A stretch of 64,000 nucleotides of DNA from Hanleya hanleyi (GCA_036873755.1 JAVTVY010037006.1:1-64000); one strand, 5' to 3'; counted from the first letter of the stretch, positions 49,903 to 62,305 are shown. A program made the numbers and translations. The notes: a model not told the origin generated them from the letters alone.

Positions 49903-51330
49903 GATGATATGACCACACGGCCCCTAGCACCGGCATAAACGGTATTAGATACAAATCTAGAGCGATATGATGGAAATGCTCTGACAACTCGTATATTGGT
50001 AATTGGTGAGCTGTTTCGCTGTGACAACTCGTACACTGTGGATTGGTGAGCTGTATCGTCGTCAGATGAAAATGACGGCATTTAACAAAAAGACTAGTCT
50101 GTAAGGACCGATGTCGACCCAGCATCAACTTCCCACAAATGCAAACATATCAAAGGTCTGTACAGGGGGCGGGCCTCGGGGACGAAACGTCCACCAGCAG
50201 AATCTCGCCACATACAGGTAAAAATATCCCCTGCAGCAAAAATTATCTCCCTTGATCATTCGCTAGGTGGCGTGCATCCACACATGTCATTTTCCCCATG
50301 AGGTACGTGTTTTTAGCATGGATGTAGCGAGTGGGGAAGGGTTGAGCGAATGAAAATTTGGCCTTGCTGTCTACTAATCAGGTACCATCGTCTGGCCGTT
50401 GAGGTTCCTCCGTCTCCGGAATGGTATGATTGATCATGCTTACGGAAGTGTCGGGATCTTTGTTTGCTTGCTTCTCTTTTTGTTGATAGAACTAGTGGAC
50501 TAGTTCATCATGTACCATCAGATGACTTGATAGTGGTATTACATCATCGCCCTGAAATATTTGTATCTAATACCGCTCAAGCCGGTGCTAGGGGTCGTGT
50601 GGTCATGCCATTCAAGATGTCCGCATGCACAGCTAAAATAAAAGCGTGGCTGAGATACAAATCATTACTTCAGGGATCACTTTTGATTCTTGTGATGTTT
50701 TTAGAAATTTGCCGTCAGTATATTTGTCTGTGGGGTCATGTGACTTCTTGTCAGTACTCCGGCATCGTTTTCCACCAGCCTTTTAATGTTGTGTTTAATT
50801 GTTGCCTGTATATGGTGAGATTCTGCTGGTGGACATTTCGTCTCCGAGGTTTGCCCTCAGTGCGGATCATTGTGATAGTAGTTTTGTGAATTGTAAACAC
50901 GATGGAGAATGAAGCGCTTGGTCGGCGTCGGGCCTCACATGTATTTGTTCTGAATAAGAATATTTACTTGTTTGGGTCATTTTTTTCTATCTGGCAGTTG
51001 CATAGTTCATCACTTACCATCAGATGACCTGATAGGGTTGGTACATCATCGCCCTGAAGTATTTGTATCTAATACCGCTCAAGCCGCTGCTCGGGCCCGA
51101 GTGGTCATACCATTCAAGATGTCCACATGAACATCTACAAAAACGAAATGCGTTGCTGGAATACAAATCATCAAAGGGATCACTTTCGGTCCTTGTGATG
51201 TTTTTAGAAATATACTGTCAGTATATATGGCTGTGCTGTCATGTGACCTCATGTCAGTACGTGGCAATCGTTTCCCACCACCCTTTTAATGTTGTGTTTA
51301 ATTGTGCTGCTACTACTGGTCCTAACGTAT
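49903..51330. repeat. Composite inverted and direct repeat (~1.4 kb)
   Basis: Two direct copies of ~310 bp (50488-50800 and 50998-51330) share catcatcgccctgaaatatt and gtatctaataccgctcaagc. An inverted copy of the same block is at 49903-49960 (gccggtgctaggggtc, complement). A separate inverted pair (50168-50212 with 50803-50850) reads ggacgaaacgtccaccagca and complement. No coding sequence. Confidence 0.65.
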
Positions 51331-51538
51331 TCACCCTACCCGTTTGTACAGACATGTTTCAAAAGTAAAAGTCGACGGCGGTTGAATTTGTTGTCCAGTC
51401 ACAGGCGTCGACAATATCATCAAGTGAAAATTTTTCCCAAACTTACAAGGATAAATTGACCAAGTCTATCACTTCGTGAGACGATGCCTTTGAAAAGAAA
51501 GGTTGATAATCGATGGCCAGTCTAGTCAGTTGTTTTCT

Positions 51539-52010
51539 TCAACAAGGCGGCGATCGTAAACTTGGCGATATCGGTCCATGTCGTGGTTGTAATGATAGCA
51601 AGAGGAGTCGTCCAGTGTCTCTTGTCGGATCTGTCCTATGGAAGTAATGACCTAAGACTCTGACTGAACACAGGAGCCTATCTTCCTTCCAAAGTCTGCC
51701 AGCCCTGAAATCTAGTACAGTATCTGAGGGCACGTACGGTCCCTGACGAGTGACGAGTGAATTATTTCTTAGCGACGAACTCTGAAAACGCCGGCCACGT
51801 CAAGGAACTGCGATCTAGTGAGTGACGCTCCATATCCTAGTAGCTAGAGCAAACACCGTCAAGAAGGTCGTCTTGTAGGACAAGCCTTTGATTGTTGTTG
51901 ACTAGAGGTTCGAAAGGTGGACGTAATAGAGCGCTTAGCACCATTCCAAGATCCCATTTAGATAGTTGACGTATCCGTTGAGTCGGACTGGAGAATAGCT
52001 TGTTATTAGT
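51539..52010 (-). pseudogene. Decayed tyrosine recombinase of a DIRS/Ngaro-type retroelement
   Basis: The minus strand from ~51960 down reads WDLGMVLSALLRPPFEPL, then in another frame KGLSYKTTFLTVFALATR, the phrases that open DIRS-type tyrosine recombinase domains. Further down, 51733-51539 reads LLCSVRVLGHYFHRTDPTRD and GRLLLLSLQPRH, resembling the middle of the domain. At least two frameshifts and stops separate the pieces. The catalytic R-H-R-Y set cannot be followed. It lies in order after the reverse transcriptase remnant. Confidence 0.65.
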
Positions 52011-52529
52011 TCGTCCAACACTGATGCCGGATGCCGGATTTCAACTTCAAGACCTTGGAATGGACGCTGCCTAGCGGTTATCCTTCTATGGTACTTGGCT
52101 TTAATTTCTTGTCATGATGAAGATGTAAGGGGATGTCACCTCCCACTGGAATGAAGGCAACGTTGAGATCGTGTCCACTGGTCTTGTTCCACGTGATGGG
52201 GGAGGTCCACTCTGGCTGGTACAACTCTTCTGTCAAGGGTCTGTTCGCCGCTGCATCGCTTCTGCAACTGCGAGGGAATGCGAGGGAATTCTTGATAATC
52301 TGCAGACGTGAAGATCCGGCTATTGCGAGTCATGATGCAAAATCCAGTACCGTTGATCTAGTGGGCCTGGGTCACCGAGACAGTTAACTAGGCGGGACAG
52401 TTAGGAGCCGTACCAGCAACGGAAACCATGGTATAACTTACAGGATGAGACGCTGAGCCGGCCCCAGTTCCGTTATCACCGGATGTGGAATGAATCCCAG
52501 ACGCTTGAGGACGAACTGTGTCTGAGAAT

Positions 52530-53057
52530 TCAGTACTGGCATCTCTGACCCCCGTCAATGTATGACTCTATGTTGATCCCCCTTAGATGAAAGAACGCCA
52601 TGACTGGTGATGTGATGCGGGTGACGCACCAGGGGGCGACCGAGATGCCGAACGGTAACACTTGCCAATCGAACCGTCTCCCGGCAGTGACAAGGTTAAG
52701 ATAACACCGATGATGCTCATGTAGGGAAACGTGAAGATAAGAATCATGAAGAGCGGGGATCATTGTAGACTGGACCCTAGTGATGGGACTGATATCATTT
52801 TGAAACGTGAAGGTGACGCTAGTGTCTTGTTGAGCCGCTTCAGTTGATGATGATGCGAAGTTGGTATGTTGCCTTTTTTGATGCCAGGAAGACTGGACTG
52901 TAAAATCCGGCACTCCCTTCTTCCTTAGACGACTCTCGAATCCGTCTTCAATTATGTGAGATGTCTTGTCATCATTGACAGTCGGAATCTCTACCGGAAT
53001 GGCCTTGACGAAGATGTATTTGGACGTCAACGGTTGTTGAGTCAGTTCAGTCTTCAC
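52530..53057 (-). pseudogene. Decayed reverse transcriptase of a DIRS/Ngaro-type retroelement
   Basis: A 175-codon frame contains ALHDSYLHVSLHEHHRCYLN, GRRFDWQVLPFGIS, APWCVTRITSPVMAFFHLRG and then SYIDGG, where the catalytic YxDD should be. This is the DIRS/Ngaro version of the reverse transcriptase palm. The second catalytic aspartate is lost and the frame ends soon after, so it is inactive. The upstream half of the frame lacks recognised similarity. Confidence 0.7.
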
Positions 53058-53100
53058 AAACTCTAGGATCGCTCACTTGGGGTGCTTAAGGTCAGTTGAA

Positions 53101-53846
53101 TTACAAGCTGAATCGTAGTAGTGTACAAAAAGTCGCCGGTTTCCATGACGCAGGCTTCAAGGAATATATGAAGCCTTTGTAGAAGTCCATCTGTGTCGTC
53201 GATAACCAAACAGAACCAACCTTCTGTTCGTTAGCGGGGTCCTGCGCCAACGTGGATGTCGCCGCCAAGAACCAATCAGTATAACTCGTAATCCTGTGTT
53301 GCGTCAACATCATGTTCTCCACTAAGTAGGCCTGGTTCGCGTGAAGTATAACTGACGGTGCTTTAGTGGAACTCAAACACTAACTTCGGATGCTTGCAGG
53401 TAGATGAGGGTTGTGCAAGGAGTAAACCTTTAGGAACTGGGTCTCTTCAAAGATAATGAATTCCTTAACTGACGGTCTAAGTCCGTCATCAAGTGACAAG
53501 ATACCGAGACGGTTCACGACTGAGTTGTCCGCAGCATAAAGTGAAGTTGCTGTCACTCGCTTCCACTTCCGAGGGTTTCATCGGAGTTCGTGTCCTCCTT
53601 GTCGTTGTTTGGCCTCGGTATCTCCGGGATTAAGATATAAGGGCAGCCATCTTTACCGTGAAAGTCAGGCCGTCCTTCTTTTCTACCACCTCGTGAGCCG
53701 AAGAAGGAGAATGTTACGACGAAGATCGTGAAAACAAACGATGGCAGTAGTCGGGTTCCGGTGAAGACTCCCGTTGGTCTAAATGCTGCTCTGGAATGGG
53801 TGACTGATTTCTGTTTCGCAAAGCTATGATGGCCGAGAAGGGACAT
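53101..53846 (-). pseudogene. Probable gag-side remnant of the DIRS-like element
   Basis: Frames at 53101-53376 (ITSYTDWFLAATSTLAQDPA) and 53553-53846 (starting MSLLGHHSFAKQKSVTH) precede the reverse transcriptase in the expected gag position. I recognise no domain, so the assignment rests on position only. Confidence 0.35.
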
Positions 53847-54928
53847 CGCTGTATTGTGTTTTGAATCTGGACCGACACACGAAGGCAGGATGCGAAGTCG
53901 CGAAGGCAGGATGCGAAGTTGCGAAGCCAGGATGCGAAGAACGAAGGCAGGATGTGAAGCGCGAAGTCAGGATGCAAAGGCGGGATGCGAAGTGCGAAGC
54001 CACGATGCGAAGCGCGAAGTCAGGATGCGAAGTGAGGATGCGAAGTCAGGATGCGAAGCGCGAAGTCAGGATGCGAAGTCGCGAAGGCAGGATGCGAAGT
54101 CGCGAGGCCAGGATGGGAAGCGCGAAGTCAGGATGCGAAATCAAAACATGCAGCGCGAAATCAGGATGCGAAATCAAAACAATGTGAAGCGCGAAGCCAG
54201 GATGCGAAGTGGCGAAGCCAGGATGCGAAGTGGCGAAGCCAGGATGCGAAGCGCGAAGTCAGGATGCGAAATCAAAACAATACAATGCAAAGACTGGAAG
54301 CGGAGCGCGAAGTCAGGATGCGAAGTCAGGATGCGAAGCGCGAAGTCAGGATGCGAAGTCAGGATGCGAAATCAAAACAATGCGGAGCGCGAAGTCAGGA
54401 TGCGAAATCAAAACAATGCGGAGCGCGAGGTCTGGATGCGAAATCAAAACAATGCGGAGCGCGAAGTCAGGATGCGAAATCAAAACAATGCGGAGCGCGA
54501 AGTCAGGATGCGAAATCAAAACATCAGCATTGCGCATGATCCTATCAAAACGAGGCCGGTTTGTAGCCCTGATTCCTAATATGCATTGTAGGGGCAATTG
54601 AAGATTATTGCTGGTTGTTGTTATCACAGCAACGGAGGAAGTAAAATTATTCCGATGTGTACCTTTGCTTTGCATTACTGATGTTTTATAGAAATTCACA
54701 AATGCCATTTTGAATATTTTCAGATCTGGCGTTTCGGGAATGATTAAAACCGACCCCGCCGAATAATTGATAATTAATACTGAAGCGCTCAAAGCTTTCG
54801 TAAGACTCTAAGTTAGCCTGGTGAATGTTCAGCTTGACATTTTTATTCCAATCTTTCAAAATTTCCAGTTAGCCTGGTGTGTGAATGGGCCATATAATTG
54901 AGAATTATTGCTTACCAGATAAATTGGT
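53826..54928 (+). repeat. Left arm of a ~3.9-kb inverted repeat
   Basis: This arm is the inverted counterpart of 56662-57742, from ATGATGGCCGAGAAGGGACA through a word-array to gcttaccagataaattg. Similarity is high over the whole 1.1 kb, with small rearrangements inside the array. Confidence 0.85.
53875..54525 (+). repeat. Three-word combinatorial tandem array (left)
   Basis: Built from the words gaagtcaggatgc (and gaaggcaggatgc, gaagccaggatgc), gaagcgc, and gaaatcaaaacaatgcg, in varying order. Every word starts 'gaa' and ends in 'gc' or 'gcg'. Long open frames in both directions (e.g. SAKSGCE repeats) are by-products. Confidence 0.9.
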
Positions 54929-56661
54929 CTTTATATATAGTGTATATAGTGTAATTTTCCATGCTTGACAAACACGGGCTCTCGCTTTAAAATATGACCA
55001 TGTATAAGTATTATAGTAAGCTACATGATAATTTAGTGATTCTAAAAAAAAAATAGAAATTTTAAAACTGAAAAAAATTAAAATTTTAAAATTAGAAAAG
55101 CAATTTAAATTAAATTTTTTTTAAATATATCTCTGACACAACAGTGCTACTTAGCCCTGTGTCCGAAACGATCCGGGCCAATTCTAAGATGGTGGTTTGT
55201 ACAAATTTAGGATTGATGATGTAAAATGTAAAATCAAGGATCAATATTTCCATACATCCTTATTATGCGCTAATAAATATATACACACGAAAACAGATAG
55301 ACTATTAACAAGCAGTAAGATAATTAGCTGTTAGTTTGGGGCTATTGTCTAAAACTCGTATGCTCATCACTCCATGCCAAAAGTCTACGTACAGGGCAAT
55401 ATCGTAATTCGCGAACATTAGGCTGGTTAAAAAAGTTTCCTGTTTAGCATCACCGCCCGCCCCGAAATATTCGGCCGCCCCAATTTTTTTATTTTTATTC
55501 TTTTTTTCCTCCTCATCTTTGGAATCGACGCTCCGAGACCGAAGTCAAACGACTTAGAAGTAGATATCTCAATAAATGTACACTGAAATTTAATGAAACT
55601 AGATTCAGATACAAGCCAAACGATTTTCTGTTCAATAAACTAGTTACATCATTCATCCGACGACGCATATAGTTTGGAGTCCGAAGTCGAGATTGTCAAG
55701 GCCGAGGCCGCCAAACAATGCCAATTTATTGTTTCTCTGTTTACGTCAACCCTTTGGAATATAAGCATAAATAAAGAGATATTCTTGTCTATTCTATATG
55801 GTACAAATCGGCCGTGTTCTAACTCATTTCCAGAATTCCCCGTCAGTGTCCACCACAGAAACAGCCAAATCAAATAGTTCGATAAAACAGGCTTTGTGTG
55901 TGCATTTAAAACTTGCACAGTTATAAACCAGAATTGAAAATACACAAATTGATATATATTTGTTCAAATATTATTCGAAATTCAAAACCATCTATCACTG
56001 AGTGATAAGACCGCATGGTATCATAACGGTTCTCGGAAACGGTCTCAATCCCGCTAAAAACGCATGTCGCTCTCGCAACGGTACTTTTCAGGGCCACCCA
56101 AAATTTACCCTCATCCCTCGAGGACTAGGCCTATCGGCTCTGCAAAATCATGATCATCGACATGGATCGCTCAGCCTCATTATGGAATCACAACATACCC
56201 TAATTAACAAATTTAATAATAAGAGTTTGACAAAAATTGACGTGGAGGGTGTTCGTAGGCTATATCATGTTATTTAGTCCAAGTGTCATTTTCCGCCGCC
56301 AAACTGTCACACTAAAAATACCACGTGGGAGATAGCCGGATGCGATGGGAATGGCCCATTTATGTTTGAATAAGAGTAACTGGGTTCCCTTTTCAAGATA
56401 TATTATTGCTGGTTGTGAGTTCCCACAAATATAGTGAAGACAGGAAATCATCCGTTGATAGAATAACAAAAATCCACAAAAACGAGGCAATGTTTTGGGA
56501 TTTTATTTTTAACATCATTTTTAACATCATGCTAAACAGGAAATTAATTTTAACCAGCCTTGGGATGATCTGTTCAACCTGAAATGTCTAAGTCACGCGA
56601 GAGTGTTAGCATTTCGTTGGTTAGCATAATGCTATTAATACTGTCACTTTGATCTGCTTAG
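54929..56661. other. Spacer between the inverted arms
   Basis: Very AT-rich at 55020-55140 with A and T runs. No transposase or other coding similarity recognised in 1.7 kb. Confidence 0.5.
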
Positions 56662-57742
56662 CAATTTATCTGGTAAGCAATAATTCTCACTTGTTTTTAG
56701 ATGGTCTGGCCCATTCACACACCAGGCTAACTGGAAATTTTGTAAGATTGGAATAAAAATGTCAACCTGAACAGTCACCAGGCTAATTAGAGACTTACGA
56801 AAGCTTTGAGCCCTTCAGTATTAATTATCAATTATTCGAGTCGGTTTTAATCATTCCCGAAACGCCAGATCTGAAAATATTCAAATTACCATTTGTGAAT
56901 TACTATAAAACATCAGTAATGCAACGCAAAAGGTACAAATTAGAATACTTTTACTTCCTCCGTTGCTGTGATAATAACAACTAGCAATAATCTTCAATTG
57001 CCTCTGCAATGCATATTAGGAATCAGGGTTACAAACCGGCCTCGTTTTGATAGAATCATGCCCAATGCTGATGTTTTGATTTCGCATCCTGACTTCGCGC
57101 TTCGCATTGTTTTGATTTCGCATCCTGACTTCGCGCTTCGCATTGTTTTGATTTCGAATCCTGACTTCGCGTTTCGCATTGTTTTGATTTCGCATCCTGA
57201 CTTCGCGCTTCGCATTGTTTTGATTTCGCATCCTGACTTCGCGCTTCGCATCCTGACTTCGCATCCTGACTTCGCGCTTCGCATCCTGCCTTCGCATCCT
57301 GACTTCGCGCTCTGATTCCAGTCTTTGCATTGTTTTGTTTTGATTTCGCATCCTGACTTCGCGCTTCGCATCCTGGCTTCGCCACTTCGCATCCTGGCTT
57401 CGCACTTCGCATTGTTTTGATTTCGTATCGTGACTTCGCGCTTCATGTTTTGATTTCGCATCCTGACTTCGCGCTTCGCATCCTGGCTTCGCCACTTCGC
57501 ATCCTGCCTTCGCGACTTCGCACCCTGACTTCGCGCTTCGCATCCTGACTTCGCGCTTCGCATCGTGGCTTCGCACTTCGCATCCTGCCTTCGCAGCCTG
57601 ACTTCGCGCTTCGCATCCTGCCTTCGTTCTTCGCATCCTGGCTTCGCCACTTCGCATCCTGCCTTCGCGACTTCGCATCCTGCCTTCGTGTGTCGGTCCA
57701 GATTCATAACACAATACAGCGATGTCCCTTCTCGGCCATCAT
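56662..57742 (-). repeat. Right arm of the ~3.9-kb inverted repeat
   Basis: Inverted copy of 53826-54928, ending CTCGGCCATCAT at 57742. Inside both arms, beside the spacer, is a shared non-array segment (ccaggctaactggaaatttt on this side). Confidence 0.85.
57066..57697 (-). repeat. Three-word combinatorial tandem array (right)
   Basis: The same words as the left array, on the minus strand, in a partly different order. Confidence 0.9.
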
Positions 57743-60118
57743 ACTAACCAGCTGTTGAAATTCCAAGAAGTTGAGCACCAGCCACTCAACAACGCTGGTG
57801 TCGCACGCGTCAGTCGGAGTTAATGTGCGCTATGCTCAAGAGGTAGCGGTATTGCATTAACAGGTCTGCGTGCAGACGTCCCATGTGCCCTGGGTGTCCC
57901 AAGAGAAGAGGGACGTCGTCAAGTGAGACTGTTTTGCTTCTCGGTCATGCGACAAAAACGTTTCGTTGTATGCACCACATTGGTACGTGCTGCTGGGGCA
58001 TTTCCGAGTTTGTCGATGAGAGCCACATCCACCTACTGAAATATGGAGTGGAACCAGAGCTTTACTCGTACAAGTAAATGTGCGCTAAATATACGTACGC
58101 CGTATCCAAGTTGGTGGTGACGAGGTTGATGGGCCCAGACTCCGTGATGCTGGAGAGAGGGAGAGGTTCGCATAATTACCCGCTTTGCCGCTAGTTTGAG
58201 CAGTCAGTACGTTCCACAAACCTAATTTAGTGTTGGTAGTTGGACACGACGCAGGATGCATGAAGACCATTATTACGTTTTGTGATGGGTCTTCGACGTG
58301 CTTTGTCGATTGGTCGGAGGTCGACTGGTGCGAGATCTCGGGGGCACAGGTCTTTTATTCCCCATGACTCGTTCCGCCTGGACGACTTAGCTCGGCGTTT
58401 GAGTGTCTCTCAGACGGGGACCCCGCTGTACGTATCACACAGGGGTTGCACAACACCTTGGACGGCGTGTTTCCTGACCGCTTTGATCCTGCATGTTACA
58501 GGCAGGAGAAGAGTTTTGACTATATTTCCGAGCAAGTTCCCCAATCTGTGGCCCCGTGGAAAGTGTGGGCCGATGAAGACGGGCATGCCACCCCCGGCCT
58601 GTTCGGTGCAGTATTCCACATAGCTCTATGCTTAGCACTGGTAAGCCATCATCTTATCATGCAAAGTTCGGCGATCAGGTCTGGCGAAAATGAAATGTCA
58701 GCACCATGCACGTTTCCTCTTCGAATACGATCGGTGGTCCGGTCCCATCCCTTATACCGATTTTGATGGTATAGATGACGGTCTGTCGGATTAAAGGTTT
58801 CCGTTACTTGATATGCATTGCATGGTCTTCCACTGAGTAGACGCGAAGCAGGCGACATTACTATCCTCGGAAATGGCAGAATTAATCCTACATTCAAATT
58901 CATATGTCTTTGGTCCGCTCGAAGGTACTCAGATGTCGCTTCAAAACGATAATCTCAGCAGTTGCTGCAACGTCGAGCTAACGCTACAGCTCACACTTGA
59001 CCCCAGAACCAACTGGAACTTGTACGTCGCATTCACCTCATTGATGACCGAGAATGGTTTCGTCCTATTGGGCTGGTTACAGGTTCCCTTCCGATTCGCC
59101 ATCAGATCGTACAAGGCCGTCAAGAACGCGGCGGGCACAGTCACGTCGCCAGTTCCGACCAACCAAAGTGAAATTTTCACCTGTTTCAGAAGGAAATGGT
59201 TGTTTGGCAAAATCAGTATCAGGATCCCAGTACAATTGTCTATAGAATTACCAAAGAAACTTAGCTGGTGATGAACTGAACTGTAGGGAATGTAAGATTA
59301 CATTTCTTAATGAGAGGTGTCAGTTCCGACCCACTGTCGCCAGCTCTGATCCAGCCTCGTTGAGGCACTACTCTCCAGTGATACCTGTGCACTTGTTGAG
59401 ATAGTCTTTCAATCGCTCCAGCAATAAACCACCCCTCCTCTGAAACGAGTCGTGCAGACTCTTTATGATTTCGTCTGCGACCTGATGCGGCGCTGATGGT
59501 GGTACGCCTCGTAACGGTGGCTGTGGTGCGAGTTGTGCTGGCTGTGCGAGTTGTGCTGGCTGTGCGACTGACGGTGGGGTTGGTCCAGTTGACTTTGTAT
59601 TGTCCCATGAACGTGATATACGCTGGAGCGACTAATCGTACTTTTGTACTTTCTCACTATCACCGAAATCCCGTCGCTGGCCCATATCCTCATCGAGAAT
59701 GTTCAGAGTTTTCAAAGTAAGTGGGATCGTGTACGGAGATTACAGGGTTTGAAGCAGGCGTGGTCCCACCACGGCCATTTTTTTATGCTCCTTCAGCGAC
59801 CCAATAATGCACCCAGTACGGGGTCCAGCACGGAGGCGGCCAAATGCGTTAAGATGGCACCGAGAAACTCGCCTTTCTTTAAGATGATTTCCGTCATGAG
59901 CGGAGAATTAGTTCGCCCAGAAGGGTTAAGACATTGATCACAGCACCCAGGTTCCAGTCAACCTCTGTCCATCTGTGTGCGTAGACTGAAGCCCGACTCC
60001 TGATGAGAGTCTTTCAATCCGTTTTCATCTGGTTGGCGAGGACCCACTGATGAAACGAACTGGGCAAGCCTTGTCACTTCAGGAGGTGAGTTCACTTGCA
60101 ACGGCAAGGACTAAAGTA
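57743..60118. other. Unrecognised region, probably decayed mobile DNA
   Basis: Several frames of 60-130 codons overlap on both strands (e.g. 58873-59271 plus, 58941-59210 minus) without a recognisable domain. The right flank of the inverted repeat starts ATGTCCCTTCTCGGCCATCA as the left flank does, so this may be the body of a second, rearranged retroelement. I cannot assign a protein. Confidence 0.3.
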
Positions 60119-61747
60119 AACTGATTTCAAATTTGAAGAAATACATTTTAATTCGGAATCATTTGAACTCCTTGATATAGAAGGTGAAAGTATGGATATT
60201 CTCTATAGTCAATATATAGATAAGCCGACTCTTTTGATGCAACGTCACAACTCGGGAATACAGTATTAATTTGAAGCGTAACTTGGATTTTCGAATCGGA
60301 CCAAAAAGGTATCTTGCACAACTGGACCATAAGGGGAACCTGTATACCAAATTTGAGAAAGATCTATGCAGTACTTCCTGAGAAATCACGATAAAATTTC
60401 ATGAGGAAATCCAAAATGGCCGCCTGGTGGGTATATTGGATTTTCGAATCGGACCGAAAAAGGTATCTTGCACAACTAGACCCCAAGGGGAACCTATGTA
60501 CCAAATTTGAGAAAGATTCATGAGGTACCTCCTGAGGAATCACGATAACAAAGTTTCATGGGGCAATCCAAGATGACCGCCTGGAGGCCATATTGGATTT
60601 TCGAATCAGACCAGAAAAGGTATCTTGCACAACTAGACACCATGGGGAACCTGTGTACCAAATTTGAAAAAGATCCATGCAATAGTTCCTGAGAAATCGC
60701 AATAACAAAGTATCATGGGGAAATCCAAGATGGCCACTTGGTGACCATATTGGATTTTGGAATCGGACCAGAAAAGCTACCTTGCACAACTAGACCACAA
60801 GAGAAACCTGTGTACCAAATTTGACAAAGATCCATGCATCAGTTCCTGAGAATTCAAGATAACAATATTTTATGGGGAAATTCAAAATGGCCGCCTGGTG
60901 GCAATATTGGATTTTCGAATCGGACCGAAAAAAGTATCTTGCACAACTGGACCACAAGGGGAACCTGTGTACCAAATTTGAGAGAGATCCATGCAGTACT
61001 TCCTGAGAAATCACGATAAAGTTTCATGGGGAAAACTAAGATGGCTGCCTGGTGGCCATATTGGATTTTCAAATCGGACCGAAAAAGGTATCTTGCACAA
61101 CTAGACCCCAAGGGAAAACTGTGTACCAAATTTGAGAAAGATCCATGTAGTACTTCCTGAGAAATGACGATAACAATGTTTCATGAGGAAATCCAAGATG
61201 GCTGCCTGGTGGCCATATTGAATTTTCGAATCGGACCAGAAAAGGTATCTTGCACAACTAGACCCCAAGGGGAACCTGTGTACCAAATTTGAGAAAGATC
61301 CATGCAGTAGTTCCTGAGAAATCGCGATAACAAAGTTTCATGGGGAAATCCAAGATGGCCGCCTTGTGGCCATATTGGATTTTCGAATCGGACCAAAAAA
61401 GGTATCTTGCACAACTAGACCCCAAGGGGAACCTGTGTACCAAATTTGAGAAAGATCCATGAAGTAGTTCCTGAGAAATCGCGGTAACAAAGTTTCATGG
61501 GAAAATCCAAGATGGCCGCCTTGTGGCCATATTGGATTTTCGAATCGGAACAAAAAAGGTATCTTGCACAACTAGACCCCAAGGGGAAGCTGTGTACCAA
61601 ATTTGAGAAAGATCCATGAAATAGTTCCTGAGAAATCGCGGTAACAAGAATTGTTTACGGGCGGACTGACGGACGGACGGACGGACGACGGACCACGGAC
61701 GAAAAGTGATTTGAACAGCCCACCATCTGGTGATGGTGGGCTAAAAA
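60119..61747 (-). mobile_element. Hairpin-capped tandem-array element, family B copy 3 (minus, truncated)
   Basis: The hairpin end is at 61741-61716 (ttttagcccaccatcaccag on the minus strand), then a CCGT tract and about nine 157-bp monomers running leftward. A tail at 60119-60295 matches 33125-33230 of copy 2. The terminal AATGGTGGGC and AGATCC hairpin are absent, so the far end is lost. Confidence 0.85.
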
Positions 61748-61755
61748 GACAGTCC

Positions 61756-62305
61756 AACAACACATGTGAAGGATACAGGGTGCAAGTGACGTCATCACTA
61801 CCGGAAATGGCGTAATCATCAGATATGGCGTAATCACCAGAATTGACGTTTTCGTCGGAAGTGATGCTCACGCTTATGTCCAGTAAATGCATACTCATGA
61901 GCGATCGCGCGCAGTATATGAGCGTTCATTTGCAGTAAATGCGTACTCATAAGCGCTAATGCGCAGTAAAAGCACGCTCATGAGCATAAGCGCGTATGCG
62001 TAGTAACTGTTCACTCATGCACAGTCAATGCGCACTCACGTGCAGTAAATGAATGCTCATGAGCGCTCATATACTGTACAAAAGCGCTCATATACTGCGA
62101 TGAACGCGCTCATGAGTGCACATTTACTGCAGATGAGTGCTCACGGGCAGTGAAGGAGCGTCCCTGGATTACATTTCTGGTGATTATGTCATTTCTGGTG
62201 ATTATGCCATTTCTCGTGATTTCGCCATTTTCAGTGATTACGTCACTTTCGGTGATGAGGTCACTTTTTCTTGCTCCCTTCATTCAAAATGTGTTGTTGA
62301 ACTGG
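61756..62305. mobile_element. Inverted-repeat element with tandem centre (~550 bp)
   Basis: The outer arms (aacaacacatgtgaaggata / ttcattcaaaatgtgttgtt) continue into ggcgtaatcaccag / ctggtgattatgcc blocks. Between them, 61865-62150 is a degenerate tandem array of gcgcagtaaatgcgcactca-like units. The left arm begins ~10 bp beyond the hairpin end of family B copy 3. Confidence 0.7.

Noticed and set aside
53854..54579. 241-codon open frame with repeats such as SAKSGCE (and the mirror 57707-56994 frame)
   Set aside because: It is a direct translation of the word-array, is open in several frames on both arms, and shows no domain or codon bias.
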